Below are positions 53,901 through 64,000 of a stretch of 64,000 bases of DNA, piece after piece (position 1 is the stretch's first letter; each line of letters starts with the position of its first letter). The stretch covers positions 41,901,709 to 41,965,708 of the forward strand of contig OX328125.1 in the NCBI GenBank assembly GCA_946811695.1, in the 5' to 3' direction. The position numbers and the translations under genes are program-made. Source of the stretch: Gonocerus acuteangulatus (lineage: Eukaryota > Arthropoda > Insecta > Hemiptera > Coreidae). The notes under the pieces were generated by a model. The model was given only the letters and a program-made list of their open reading frames with translations, searched no databases and was not told the DNA's origin.

Positions 53901-56900
53901 TATCCATTTTGAGGAATCCTCACCAGTCTATAAAATAAATAAGCCCCATAGGATGAAATATGTCGTTTCGGGGTTTTTGTTCTCAAATTACTGTTGGAAG
54001 CGCTCGTTCTAATTCAAAAAGTAATTTTGAAATAAATATTTTTATTTTTATTAAATATTAATATATTTTTTTTTAATTTTAGATTTAAGAATGGTAGTTT
54101 AGAAGGATTCTTTATTAACTAGAAAAGCTTATCACAAAGTATGAACCTAGATAACTAATTATCTTCTTTAAAATTATTTCCAAATTCCTGCCCCGGTTTC
54201 TGCCGATCATGGGCGTATATAGAAATAAATTTCGGGGTGGGGGGCTGAGAGCATTTGGGAGGTATGGAATACTAACAATCTAGAACTTGGAATAGTTAGC
54301 CAATTAAAACGGTCTTACACCCCCCAAAAAATGTTCTAAACTAATTGATGTTATATAATTTATTTTTAAGGTTTTTATGACACATTTTTACCGATTTCGG
54401 GATGGAGGCTGCAGCCCGCTCATCCACCCCCCTTATATACGCACATGGTGCCGATGGGCGATATAATCAAATCAATCAAACAATCAATAATCCTGGAACA
54501 ATCAACAACAACAATGCAACTTCCATTTATTTTGTATTTATTTTACGCTTGAAAAATAATTTCTTACCACAAATCTAATCTCTCGATCGAAAGATTGATC
54601 GGAGGGATTGAAGCTGTATTTTCATTTCTTCTTCAAGTGAAATATTATAACGAACAATTGTAGGATAACATTCACTAACGAAAATTAAGTTGTGAACACT
54701 CCTTGCTTAGGACGTGGGTTCGATTTCCACTGGAAGTGGTGGCTTTTCTTTAAAAATAGGCAACAACACTATTCTTGCTAACAAAGGATAGTAACCTTTA
54801 GGCCCCCTCCCAAATGGCTCAGTCAATTATCAAGAGAAATTATCATTAAAATGAATTAATTACGTTTTAGATTTTAACATATACGCGACAACTACTTTTG
54901 GGACGGATCATCTAGAGCTTGCCACTCTTTTATAGCCAGAATCTAGTGGGAATCGAAGCGACGACCTCAGAACCAGACCTCACGGTCACCGGGCCTCCGG
55001 TACATTTTAATCTAAATCCGGAAATATTGGCTATACTTCGTTATGGAAAAATACACAAAATAGAAATATTAGTCTTCTCCTACATTGGAGTATTATTCGT
55101 CAACTGGATACTATCTTTATCTGATGATCGAGTTTTAATAAGCTGAAAACGCAAAGAAACATTGGATAGTGAGAATGTACGAAATTTGTTGGAGTTTTTT
55201 AAACTGTTACTTACTATATAAAACTATGATAAATATGAATTATTTAATAGCTAAACAACCTTCTTGTTGATTAAGAACTTAGCAACTTTCATTCAACTTA
55301 CAAATTCTCATATAGAAAAGAGAAACTACATTCTGTTCGGAGTGGTATGCTTCTCTAACTCGTTGGGAGAAACGGCTTACGTCAACAGGGATCATGCATC
55401 GAGTTAATTGCCGTCGAAAAGAGTTGAAAACCTGTTGCTGCGGATGGATAGGAGACAAGAGGTATTACTGAGAGAAACTTGGCTACCAAGTGGGCCAGCG
55501 AAAGTGGTCGGGCGACCTTGGAGAGAAAACTCCCTCTCTTAGCCCGCCTTTTCTTACCTTTTCGAGAAAGTTGGTTTTTCGAAATATTGGAGGAGATAGC
55601 ATTTTGTAAATATCAACATTTTCATATTCTAGATTTCTTTTTAACATAAACATATCCATGTTCAAGGTGGTTCAATCAATAAAAAATGGCTAGGGTGAAT
55701 CAAATGGGTTTTGAATAATCTTGAAGAAAAATAGAACAGATTCACTGTAAGCTGTAGTACTCTACCGTTTAACACATTTTTATTATGTATTTTGTTAAAT
55801 ATTCATCTCCTTTTGCTAACTATATTGTAATGAAACTACGAAAATGATTCTCTTAAGCATACTTACTGAAACTTCAATTGGGTCAAATCAAAGTGGTACG
55901 AATTTTTATATACACCATTAAATATCTATATCCCCTATAAATTTCATGAAAAAGGATACAAAAGAATCATAAAATGCCAACGACCATAGTCACATTGAAT
56001 GCACCGGTTTCCGTTGATCACCGAAGTTAAGCAACGTCGGGCATGCCCAGTACCTTAATGGGTGACCCCCCAGTGTTGATACGCCGTAAAAAAACAACAA
56101 CAACAACAAAAAGAAAAACATACCAAATACCAACACACCAACAACAAAACAAAACATACCAATTTACTAAAAGCTCTTGGAGTAACCCAAAATGTTCAGC
56201 CTCTCAGCTGCTTCGTACTGACGGTGCGAAAGTCTATATTGTTTTTTTAGAACATTTATTCCATGCATCTGGCATAAACCGCTGTACCGGCCACTAATAT
56301 TAGGATTTTTAATTATTTGTATCATTTTTTAATTTCATTAGACATTCACATTTAGTTTCAAATCAGTGTATTGTATTATTAATATTTTATTTAGTTTTAA
56401 TTTTGATATATTTTTGATTGTTCAGGTGGAGCTGTTTTTTCAAATGCACTAGTAATTCTTTAATCCTGTTTATCATTCTGAGTTAATTTATTTCTTTCCG
56501 TTTGATTTTTTTTTCATACAAACTCGAGTTTGCATCTTATATGTTTTATATAATGCCCTTCGTTCCCATTTGTATGCTAGTAGATGAATCTTAAAAAAAG
56601 CAACACTCCTAATGAAGTTAAGAGAAACAGCTCACTATGTAAACCGTATCAGAGATTGTGTCTTAGTTACACTAAGAACGACTTAGTGTTAAGTGGAACA
56701 CACAAAGGGACTAGAAACACAGTTTCACGACTGAATTAAAATGAAAATTAAAATGAACGTGGTAATTTTAATTATTTATCAAATTTACGATTTACGGAAT
56801 TCATTCGGAATCAATTTTTTAAGAGACTCGTTCTTGTGATTCATTTCTGTGTTTAGGAAGGAAGACAGTGTAAGAGTTCGGTAGTGTGGATAATAAAACT

Positions 56901-57845
56901 ATAATTTTTAGATAAAAAATGTGTTATATGTATTTTTGCCGACGCTTCCGCTCAAGTTTCAAGCCTTCATCAGGGCTGTACAGTTAATACTAATAATAAT
57001 TTTCTTCATAGAAGGCATAAGAAAGAACAACACAAGAGGGCTTTAAGTGATAAATAGATTTATTATAGCTTTCTTTTTTAAATATTTGTCGCCTAACATT
57101 GAAATTAAATTTATCTAAATTATAAGCCTTTAATACAAAGAGGGCTAAGAAAGATTAAAACGTACCAGCTCAGAGCTATGTACTTCTCTGCTCTTCGTCG
57201 AAGAAGCTTTCTTACTAAATGGTTCGTCTGTAATTTCACTCGCGATTGGGCTAATTGCCTGTTAAACAATTTCACGCAATCTAAAACGTTTTCAGCCTGT
57301 TAATGCATTTTCGTTGAAAATATCCAACTATCTATTCTGAAATATTCGTTAACAATAATTATTTCATCCGTATATCACGAAAAGTATATAATTATTACAT
57401 GCGACGAAAGAAAAAATCTTTACAGAAGTAGATTTTAAATGCTAATTTTGAATGATAGTATCTCTTGAAGGCACTTCAATATTAGTTTTACTACGAAGCA
57501 AAAATGGATTCTAAATGGGGTCCAAGTATCGAGCCGATTAACCAGTTTTGTTGTTAAGAATTAATTTAAAAAATGTAAGAAAAGAAGAGTATCTTTTATT
57601 ATAATTACTTAAATGCGATTAATTACAAGATTTTCTTGATATATTTTAAAATATTAAAAGAAATGTAGTATAAATTTTTAAATCTTTAAAGTTACTTTAT
57701 GCTACTTTACTTGTTTTCAAACAATAACGTCAAGGTGCAAAAATTATTACACAAAATAAATATGTTTAATTATTCTTCGTGGCAACAGAAACCCGCATGG
57801 CAGATAAGTATCTAGGGTCCTAGATTCGGTTGCCAATAGGGTGGC

Positions 57846-57893
<48 letters not shown>

Positions 57894-60425
57894 TAAGAAA
57901 AGTGTTAAAAAGGATAGTAACATGTAGATAACCCGTCCCAAATCTCTGCTATTAATGAAAATAGGAATTAAAACAAACAATTAGGTTCGGACTCAACTAT
58001 AATTCTGTATATTATGCTAAGTAAAGAGAGATTATGTTCTTGTAATGCATTTATTAGTTTGGCTTCATGCTTTCACTAAGGCAATAGTAGTTTCACATTG
58101 TCAATATTTAACTACTACGGTTGTAATAGTTCTAATTAATATTAGAAAGGAGTAAAAGGTGGAAATCGAAAGTATCCATAGAGCTCTAGGAGATACTTTC
58201 CAACCGGATCTCGATCCGGTGAAAATGGACAAAAATAATTCTTGAATTAAATGTTGAGCTAAACTATTGAACATTATTTTTAGAAATTAGCATTCACTAA
58301 TGAATGGATTCATTTCCTAAGGTTATGTATATTGTTTTGTTAAAACATTATCATATTTGTGTTATTGTATTATTAGTAATTAGCTGGATGCGATTCCATA
58401 CAAATATCACGTTGTAAGCGAAAATCCTACCACCTTTCGCTTACAACGTGATATTTGTATGGAATCGCATCCAGCTAATTACTAATAATACAATAACACA
58501 AATATGATAATGTTTTAACAAAACAATATACATAAAAATCATGGCTACTAGTCTGAAGAAGCTGTGTAGGATTACAGCGGAAAATGACGCAGTAAGCGAA
58601 AATTCTACTGCTCAAGGGAGACAAATTACCAGTAATAAAAATGATAAATACCGTGTTTTAGAGATGATTTTAGTTGATCTGTGATACAGAAATTACTTTT
58701 CTTTGATCATTAAAATGAATGAAAAATATTATTGTACAACTGAAAATTTTAAGTTTTGAAAATTGAGTATTCGGACTAGTTCTTGCCAGGAAAAACGGGA
58801 TATAAAAACAATTTGGACACAATTTGTGCTGTTAAAACCCAAATCTCGGCATCACATAATCTTCTGTGTCTTCACGATTTTATTTTTTAAGTATGTTTCA
58901 AATAATTTACCTTTTCCTAATTTTTTTAAAGTTTAATCACTTCCTGGGTAAATTTTATTTGCAAAGAAATGAACACTATCATTATTATTATTATATATAT
59001 ATTATTAGTATTAAAATGTGTTTTAAGAGAATTGAATTAGAAGGAAGGTTTTACTGAGTAAAGAAGTTTGCATCATGAGCATACATGTTCTTATAAACGT
59101 CTGAAGTTCTGAAGAAAGATTATATTGTTAAATATGAAAATGTTTAGTTAATATTTTCGTTTTGAGGATTTAATTTATTTAAATGCGTTTTAAAATGAAT
59201 AAATTTCTTGAAGTTTCTACGTTTTTCCTGGATTATTTATTTATTGAAAAATGTTATCACCTGTTGAATAATGTTTTTCCTGTGTAGAGGGAAGGTCAAT
59301 TGACCTTCCCTCTACTCATTAAAAATTGTTGACATTATTTATATTGACATGATGTTGAATAATGGAAATTATTACTGTAATTATTTCTACGATTTATTTT
59401 TACGACGGTTGTTTATGTCTAACAATAGTGATGCCTTTACCTTTCTCATGGAAAAAAATTCATCACCACATGTGTGTGACAACTATTCAAACAAATGAAA
59501 CTATTTGAACGAAATAACTGTTTTTAAATTAACAGAGGATGAACAAATGCTAAAGAAAAAGTTTTAACTTAGCAATGTCAGGCACTATTTTGTGTGTGTG
59601 TGTGTGTACAATGTTACAAGTTCACACGAATTAAGATTGTTCTGATATATGTAATTAATTACTAAGTGAATAAAAATAACGATCAATAAGTTTATTTTAT
59701 TATTTTCACCCCTAACACAATAAAACCTACAGAAGAAAACACCACAAGAACATAAAAATAAAAGAAAGAGAGAAACTAATGCAAACAATGGATACATAGA
59801 AAAGATAAATGCTACATCTATACTGTGCTAAAAGTACATCTGAAGGTGAGTAACTTATTTTATTTTATTTTTTGAAAATTTATTTATTAGAGCACCACAA
59901 CAAGGGCGACACGCTCTTACATTTCTTAAGAATTGCCATTAATAGTTAAAAATAAAATTTACAATATAACATAGGTGGTGACAAACTAGTCAGATGTCAT
60001 TGGAAATCATATTAAGTTAATGAATGAATTGATTTTAAGATGGACATTGAGGGCTATTTGAAAGTGGGTAGGTAAACTGACCGAAACTGTTTATGGGGAC
60101 TTAATATCGACTAGGAGTCACTGGCTTTGTGGCAAATGGATGGACGGTAGAAAAAAAAAAGTAAAAGATATCGTCTTTAAATCTTTAAAAAACGATAAGT
60201 ATTATTGAACTAATTATATTTATGAAGACTTGTCAGAACCCGTTTTGCCCAATACTAATTTCCAGGAGATTGAGCAGAAATAATTTGTTATGATATGTAT
60301 CGGAGACTCACCACCCACGGCTCCAGCTTGATGCGACTTAGACACTAATATAATACTCTTATGGAGCCACTAAAACTATCTGGTTGAACACTTGAGTATA
60401 TCCTTTATTGACCTACCTGCTCCAT
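47230..60425 (-). CDS. secreted Gly/Ser/Tyr-rich structural (cuticle- or silk-like) protein
   Basis: Exons on the minus strand: 60417-60425 (MEQ), 52133-52190, 48498-49691 and probably 47230-47352. The first two join to MEQGKTVLLLVFLFSFAIA, a convincing signal peptide, followed by EPPPYSSNDEFD. Exon 3 encodes about 398 residues of low-complexity GGS, GSY and SFGG sequence, with about eight GGPSYSS-type repeats (48740-48900), a basic YRRYP patch, and a Ser run at the end. Exon 4 (GFFKPIKRMKKTGCDQQVVE to the TAA at 47230) has three further Cys, in CLSLAANKC and ICQIL. Its phase does not fit exon 3, so a small exon of 3n+2 bases is missing from this model, or exon 4 belongs elsewhere. A signal peptide split after a few codons is the usual layout of arthropod cuticular protein genes. 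Likely an extracellular matrix, cuticle or fibre component; I cannot name the family. Confidence 0.72.
47505..47534. repeat. (TA)n microsatellite
   Basis: Short TA tract in the last intron of the GSY-rich gene; another with GT/CA flanks lies at 47859-47935. Confidence 0.9.
51333..51444. repeat. 112-bp hairpin repeat
   Basis: ATGGAACGGCTTCTTTC at the left pairs with GAAAGAAGCCGTTCCAT at the right. The arms are about 45 bp with several mismatches (AGCAGCGTTACTCCT versus AGGAGTAACACCGCT) around a loop of about 22 bases. A diverged single arm may exist near 285-340. Confidence 0.7.
51570..52003 (-). pseudogene. 3' end of a non-LTR retrotransposon
   Basis: Minus-strand frame ending at 51800 contains RQERPLCEICNTELTIKHIL then TDC, the CxxC...H...C finger found near the C-terminus of many jockey/CR1-like reverse transcriptase ORFs. 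The downstream 230 bp would be 3' UTR, ending in an AAT-rich simple tail near 51580. Strongly 5'-truncated, the usual fate of LINE copies. Confidence 0.65.
52599..52809. mobile_element. hairpin MITE with ~95-bp arms and TA target
   Basis: TAAGGGTGGGTTTACACTTG at the left and its inverse at the right. The arms are almost perfectly complementary to the centre (near CTACCATGAG), with one or two single-base bulges. The flanking TA is part of the palindrome. A full-length transcript would fold into one long stem. Confidence 0.82.
52905..52965 (-). repeat. tRNA-like SINE remnant
   Basis: Minus strand: GGATTCGAATCTCACTAGGA (B-box-like) then AAGTTTTTCTTTCGAAAG. Matches the third family seen at 4615-4705. 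Confidence 0.4.
54211..54444 (+). mobile_element. GCGTATATA-ended dispersed repeat (MITE-like)
   Basis: Left GGGCGTATATAGAAATAAAT, right inverted TGTGCGTATATAAGGGGGG, so the ends share GCGTATATA. Interior GGAATACTAACAATCTAGAA and TTTTTATGACACATTTTTACC recur at 36573-36780, and partly, inverted, at 7768-7868. This is the fullest of three copies. Confidence 0.6.
54700..54750 (+). repeat. tRNA-like SINE remnant
   Basis: GTGGGTTCGATTTCCACTGG followed by AAGTGGTGGCTTTTCTTT, as at 4650-4680. A second B-box-like stretch on the minus strand (CTTCGATTCCCACTAGATTC) lies near 54937-54957. Confidence 0.4.
55976..56093 (+). mobile_element. 5S rRNA-derived SINE, shortened tail
   Basis: GCCAACGACCATAGTCACAT, CACCGAAGTTAAGCAACGTC, GGGTGACC, then directly GTGTTGATACGCCGTAAAAA and (CAA)n. 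Compared with the copy at 2208 it lacks about 60 bp between the 5S part and the terminal GTTGAT.CGCCGTAAAA. Confidence 0.8.
56944..56983 (-). repeat. decayed CTGATGA-hairpin motif
   Basis: Minus strand: CCCTGATGAAGGCTTGAAAC, TTGAGCGGAAGCGTCGGC. CTGATGA is intact, but the expected GCCGAAACG appears as GCGGAAGCG. Confidence 0.35.
57849..57890. repeat. poly-T/A run of about 42
   Basis: Long mononucleotide run, probably the poly-A tail of a minus-strand retroelement. The flank (CACCCTATTGGCAACCGAATC on the minus strand) has tRNA-like look but no clear boxes. Confidence 0.6.
58323..58535. repeat. perfect palindrome, 101-bp arms, 11-base spacer
   Basis: Left arm 58323-58423 and right arm 58435-58535 are exact reverse complements over 101 bp. 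The spacer ATCCTACCACC is at 58424-58434. GTAAGCGAAAATTCTAC, close to the arm-spacer junction GTAAGCGAAAATCCTAC, recurs at 58592-58608. Directly after the right arm is a 47-codon open frame starting MATSLKKLCRI (58541-58684) of unknown meaning. Lies in intron 1 of the GSY-rich gene. Confidence 0.95.
59284..59315. repeat. perfect 32-bp palindrome
   Basis: GTAGAGGGAAGGTCAA followed by its exact reverse complement, without spacer. No transposon ends or duplication seen. Confidence 0.9.
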
Positions 60426-60465
60426 GATTCTGACGGGAGAACTAGCGTCCAAGGCCCGCCTTTCT

Positions 60466-60475
60466 CCTTTATATA
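60466..60475 (-). promoter_or_regulatory. TATA box of the GSY-rich gene
   Basis: Minus-strand TATATAAAGG lies 41 bases upstream of the ATG at 60425, inside an unusually GC-rich 100-bp patch (60430-60540). This predicts transcription starting near 60435-60445 and a very short 5' UTR, as in many TATA-driven arthropod cuticle and secretory genes. Confidence 0.65.
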
Positions 60476-60540
60476 CTCGCCGAGCTCTGGGGTGGGAATG
60501 CAGTCCCTCACTCTTGCATACCCTTCCTCCCCTAGGGGGT

Positions 60541-61680
60541 ATAATGGATAGTCTCTTTTTATTAGAACATTTTTATACATGCGAACAAAACGCCCTTTAT
60601 AAAAAAAATATTGTTACATGAGTAGAGCCCATTGACTATGGGTTTCTAATTATATTATGTATTGTATATATTGCGGAAGTGGTTAGAAAATGGCCTAATA
60701 GAAGAAACGAGACTATAATTATTAAAGAATTCACATTTATTTATTTTAGAGTTCGCAACATTTAATAATTAACTCTTTAATAGTAAATTCATCTTTTCAA
60801 TTATTTTGTCAGGCAGGAGTTGTCGAAGTAAAACAATATCATTCAAATAATAAAAATAATAATAAGAACATTATAATAAGAATAATCTTGATCTCAAATA
60901 ATCATAAATTATGAATTATTATTATTATGAAAATTAAAAAAAATAAAATATAATTGTAAACAGATTTATTGACAATGAATCTTATTCTTATAATTTTGAA
61001 TGAATATTTAAATGTTTCAAATATTTGACAACCGTATAAAAAATATATAACAAACAGTCTAATTAGTAATTAATAATAATTATCATAATTATGTGATTAG
61101 ATCACACTAATCACAAATAGAACTTCAGACTAGTTACTCTAAATAGAACCACTTGAAAATATGTATTTATTTATTGGCTTTACAAGTCCACAATGATGCT
61201 ATTTGCATATTCTTTATTGTGGCTTATTAAGATAAGCGTAATGACCTAAACTATTGATTTCAAATAAATATATATTATGTGAAATATTCTTGTATTTAAG
61301 AATACACATGAACACGAGTGAGGATAATAATACATAGATACAAAATGTTGTGTAACTGAAGAAAAATTAATCATTAATCTTATAATGTGGAGCTGATGGT
61401 GATTTATGATATGAGAATGAATACATGTATTCAATAATATTTCATTCTTATATTTTATTATAATTATTTTTAAATGTTATATAACGGTGTCTTTATGTGA
61501 GCCCCGAGATAGCCAAAGCTGTACTAAATGGTTCCTTGAGAATTTTAATTCTTTTAGCCAAAGATAATCTGTCAATCCTGTAATTCTTTGCCGACATCGC
61601 CATTTAATTAATTATTTAGAAGACCTTCAATACATTTGGAAATATTTTAGGGTTTTTATAATGGAAGGTTTTTATATGCA
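60541..61680. other. upstream region, no gene seen
   Basis: AT-rich sequence upstream of the GSY-rich gene promoter. No open frame, RNA gene or mobile element recognised. Confidence 0.4.
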
Positions 61681-61689
61681 ATTTAACAC

Positions 61690-61860
61690 AATATATTTAA
61701 CCAAATTCTCTTCCATTAATATCTAAGTCCTTTTGCCAACGCCCACCCAATGCATGAATTCCAGAAGAGTAAAAACCATAGTCTCTGGTATTGACGAACT
61801 CACAATATGCATTTTTTAATGAGGCGTAGATAGCCATTGAGGTGATAAGAAGTCAAGAAA
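61690..61860 (-). pseudogene. mariner-type transposase C-terminal fragment
   Basis: Minus-strand frame gives NAYCEFVNTRDYGFYSSGIH then ALGGRWQKDLDINGREFG and a stop. The FYxxGIxxLxxRWxKxxxxxGxYF pattern is the C-terminal end of mariner transposases. No catalytic part adjoins it. Confidence 0.6.
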
Positions 61861-62499
61861 TGGATGGGATTTGGTTGAGAGAAAGCCCATGCTCTTCGGC
61901 AGCTTTCTTCAGCAATAAATAAATAAACGCAATTAAAAAAGAGACCAATCAAAACAATAGTAAGTTCAAAGAATAACAGAGGGCCAAATTAAAAAATGGC
62001 AGACATTGGCAACTTGGGCCCTTGTTAATTTTTTTTACTATTGTTAAATTGGGTAAAAAAAAAAAACAACTAAACAGCCTTTGTTTACTCAATATGCACA
62101 TAAAAAATGTTTTATAGTCTATTTTCAAGGTTTAAAATTGTCTTTACTGTTTTGATTATTCTTTTTTTTTAAATTGTGTATAAACATTCGAAATATAGAT
62201 TTTTCCAATGAGACGTTGGAAAAAGTGAAAATCTTTAGATGAAGGTTACGGAAAGTATGGTACTTAAAACCTCTTAACACAACTCATGAAGTCGTACGTG
62301 TGGGTGTTGTGAAGAAGCCCCTTGCGATTGATTAATGCTAGATAAAAGTATTGCAGTCTTAGTTGCATCTCATTAGACTAAGTGTTTCAACAGTTATGAT
62401 TGAGGAAGATCTAATGAATGAGTCGAGAAAATGACCCCCAGACAGTGGCTACAATGTGTTCGGTTGTAAGCTTGGATATGGGATGTGCTCGTTTTATTT

Positions 62500-62930
62500 T
62501 GGAGGAGGTGGGGGAAGGAGTATCCAACTGCTGTTGATATTTCGGAGGAGGTGGGGGAAGGAGTATCCAACTGCTGTTGATATTTCGGAGGAGGTGGGGG
62601 AAGGAGTATCCAACTGCTGTTGATATTTCGGAGGAGGTGGGGGAAGGAGTATCCAACTGCTGTTGATATTTCGGAGGAGGTGGGGGAAGGAGTATCCAAC
62701 TGCTGTTGATATTTCGGAGGAGGTGGGGGAAGGAGTATCCAACTGCTGTTGATATTTCGGAGGAGGTGGGGGAAGGAGTATCCAACTGCTGTTGATATTT
62801 CGGAGGAGGTGGGGGAAGGAGTATCCAACTGCTGTTGATATTTCGGAGGAGGTGGGGGAAGGAGTATCCAACTGCTGTTGATATTTCGGAGGAGGTGGAG
62901 GAAGGAGTATCCAACTGCTGTTGATATTTC
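62500..62930. repeat. 43-bp minisatellite, ten copies
   Basis: The unit GGAGGAGGTGGGGGAAGGAG + TATCCAACTGCTGTTGATAT + TTC repeats ten times in phase (TATCCAACTG at 62521, 62564, 62607 and so on to 62908). Nine units look identical; the last has GGTGGAGGAAGG. Because 43 is not divisible by 3 and the unit lacks minus-strand stops, all three minus-strand frames are open through it. One strand is strongly purine-rich. Confidence 0.97.
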
Positions 62931-62989
62931 GTGTCACGTTACTAGACGACTGAGAAATAAATCATTTTTCTTATGTAAGGTGAGAATTG

Positions 62990-63170
62990 AACAGATTTCA
63001 TAGCTGCAATCCTTCTCGCGGTCGTTCAGTTCATGCGGAACTCACTCGGCCAGCTTCTTTGTTTTACCAATAGTTTCTAGAAGGCTAACGACTGTGGATT
63101 GGTCTACACCAAGTTTTCCTGCAATTTCCGAAATAGTTTTTGTGCGATGAGCTTTACCTATAACCATAAA
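62990..63170 (-). pseudogene. mariner-type transposase N-terminal (HTH) fragment
   Basis: Minus-strand frame: GKAHRTKTISEIAGKLGVDQ, STVVSLLETIGKTKKLAE, a TGA where Trp is expected, then VPHELNDRERRIAA. The helix-turn-helix plus (W)VPHEL linker is diagnostic of mariner. It stops before the catalytic domain. Confidence 0.75.
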
Positions 63171-63726
63171 ATGATTTTAGTCAATAGCTGATGCCCCACC
63201 GTAATGACATAGTCTTCATTTAGTATTTTTGAAACCAACGCTGCTATGTGAATTAATTTATGGTTTCTTGCCTCCGAGTGTTATTAATGTTTTGAGTAGT
63301 TTGTGCTGCACTTCACCCAAGTTTAACTTCACAGAGATAAATTTACTCTAAATCAGTCTTAGTCTATTCTTAGTAATTCAGATAACAGCCGGCAGAGGCC
63401 AGCGCCACAGCAATTCATAAAACAGCCGACAGAGGCCAGCACCACAGCCTGCGAGTAGATAGCTCTTATCAAAGAAAGACCAACTCTCCTTAGTTAGACA
63501 GTGACTGTTGATATAAAATTGAAATAAACTGCATTACATGATTATATAATGATATAAAGCCATCAATGAGTTCGAGTTATTCTAATTATCAAGAACATCA
63601 ACAAATAAATTTGAGACATTATTCAAAATGGCTGTCGATTTAAAATGGCTTCAGAATCTGAATGGTTCAGTGTAGCCAATTTTTCTTGAACAAAACTTTT
63701 GACGTTTTGACCAAATTTTGAAATTT

Positions 63727-63888
63727 GACTATTTTGACCTAGCCTTTGAGATTTCCTGTATCAGTACCTACCTATGTGCCAAGTTTCGTCAAAATTGGTC
63801 AAACGGTGTAGATTTGTGTAAGGAACAAACAGACGAACAGACATACGGACAAACAGACAGACACGTAATTTTTATATATATATAGATT
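63727..63888 (+). repeat. tail of the CTAGCTGTTACCC dispersed repeat
   Basis: AGTTTCGTCAAAATTGGTCA, AACGGTGTAGATTTGTGTAA, GACAGACACGTAATTTTTAT and ATATATAGAT, matching the last unit and terminus of the repeat at 25785-26453. Confidence 0.65.
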
Positions 63889-64000
63889 TAGTTTTGATCA
63901 TTACCTGAGAAATTATACAATACATCAGTCATTCATGATCGAGTTAATATTATAAATTTAGTTCCAGGTATTCTGAAGGGGCTGATAGTAGTATCTTCTG

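Larger units (their letters stand above)
52191..60416. other. GSY-rich gene intron 1 (8.2 kb) contents
   Basis: Contains hairpin MITEs, SINE and tRNA-like remnants, a poly-T, and the perfect palindrome at 58323-58535, all listed separately. Segments 53000-54180, 55180-55970, 56300-56900 and 57000-57840 show only AT-rich unique sequence with no supported feature. Confidence 0.45.

Noticed and set aside
58541..58684. 47-codon open frame after the perfect palindrome
   Set aside because: No homologue recognised, no splice context; could be chance. Kept only as a note in the palindrome finding.
61880..61920. CTGAAGAAAGCTGCCGAAGAG as another hairpin-GAAA motif
   Set aside because: The 3' side reads GGGCTTTC rather than a stem followed by GAAA.
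62500..62930. CRISPR-like array
   Set aside because: The repeat is strictly tandem with no unique spacers and the genome is eukaryotic.
62394..62937. Three overlapping frames of 144-167 residues rich in Pro and Ser
   Set aside because: All are the 43-bp minisatellite read in three phases; no splice sites, promoter or family match.
61690..63170. One mariner pseudogene split by the minisatellite
   Set aside because: The N- and C-terminal fragments are in the right order, but about 1.1 kb of unrelated sequence and no catalytic part lie between them, so common origin is unproven.

Overview
The window is an AT-rich, intron-dense animal nuclear sequence. It has spliced genes with consensus GT/AG junctions, many (TA)n microsatellites, Pol III-type SINEs and several superfamilies of cut-and-paste transposons. 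A secreted Gly/Ser/Tyr-rich gene whose signal peptide is split after three codons has the layout of arthropod cuticle-protein genes, and several transposase remnants look like arthropod families. I infer an arthropod, possibly a chelicerate; the sequence alone does not prove the species.

Six protein-coding genes can be built exon by exon. From the left: POLR2G/RPB7 (minus, 823-4465, last exon outside the window); an unrecognised 96-residue acidic/helical protein (minus, 5946-7001); THOC7, a THO complex subunit (plus, 9239-14725); ALKBH6, a 2-oxoglutarate/Fe(II) dioxygenase (minus, 14823-21978), ending tail-to-tail with THOC7 only 97 bases away; a nine-exon coiled-coil gene whose N-terminal third resembles the centriole protein CEP295/Ana1 (plus, 24084-46915); and a secreted low-complexity GSY-rich protein (minus, 47230-60425) with a TATA box and an 8.2-kb first intron. 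RPB7, THOC7, ALKBH6 and the CEP295-like protein are housekeeping functions (transcription, mRNA export, nucleic-acid dealkylation, centriole assembly). I see no sign that they form a joint pathway.

The introns and intergenic space are a dense, datable layering of mobile DNA. Three TTAA-flanked piggyBac-type elements, two of them in THOC7 introns, carry subterminal palindromes. One is a 2.9-kb element with a broken transposase that itself holds a 183-bp insertion with a 12-bp target duplication. A hAT-type element in the CEP295-like gene contains an apparently intact mariner. Other elements are a CACTG-terminated element carrying a frameshifted copy of a widespread unnamed protein domain, a long-terminal-inverted-repeat element with a buried DDE transposase, a pogo/Tigger-type element with a SINE nested in it, several foldback/hairpin elements, and SINEs of at least two Pol III origins (tRNA and 5S rRNA) that share one 3' tail.

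The right-hand 12 kb has no gene beyond the TATA-driven first exon. It holds mariner fragments, a perfect 101-bp-arm palindrome and a 43-bp minisatellite of ten near-identical copies. The most unusual signals are the subterminal palindromes of the TTAA elements, the perfect palindrome, a recurring CTGANGA-hairpin-GAAA motif in unrelated repeats, and the CACTG element with its domain.
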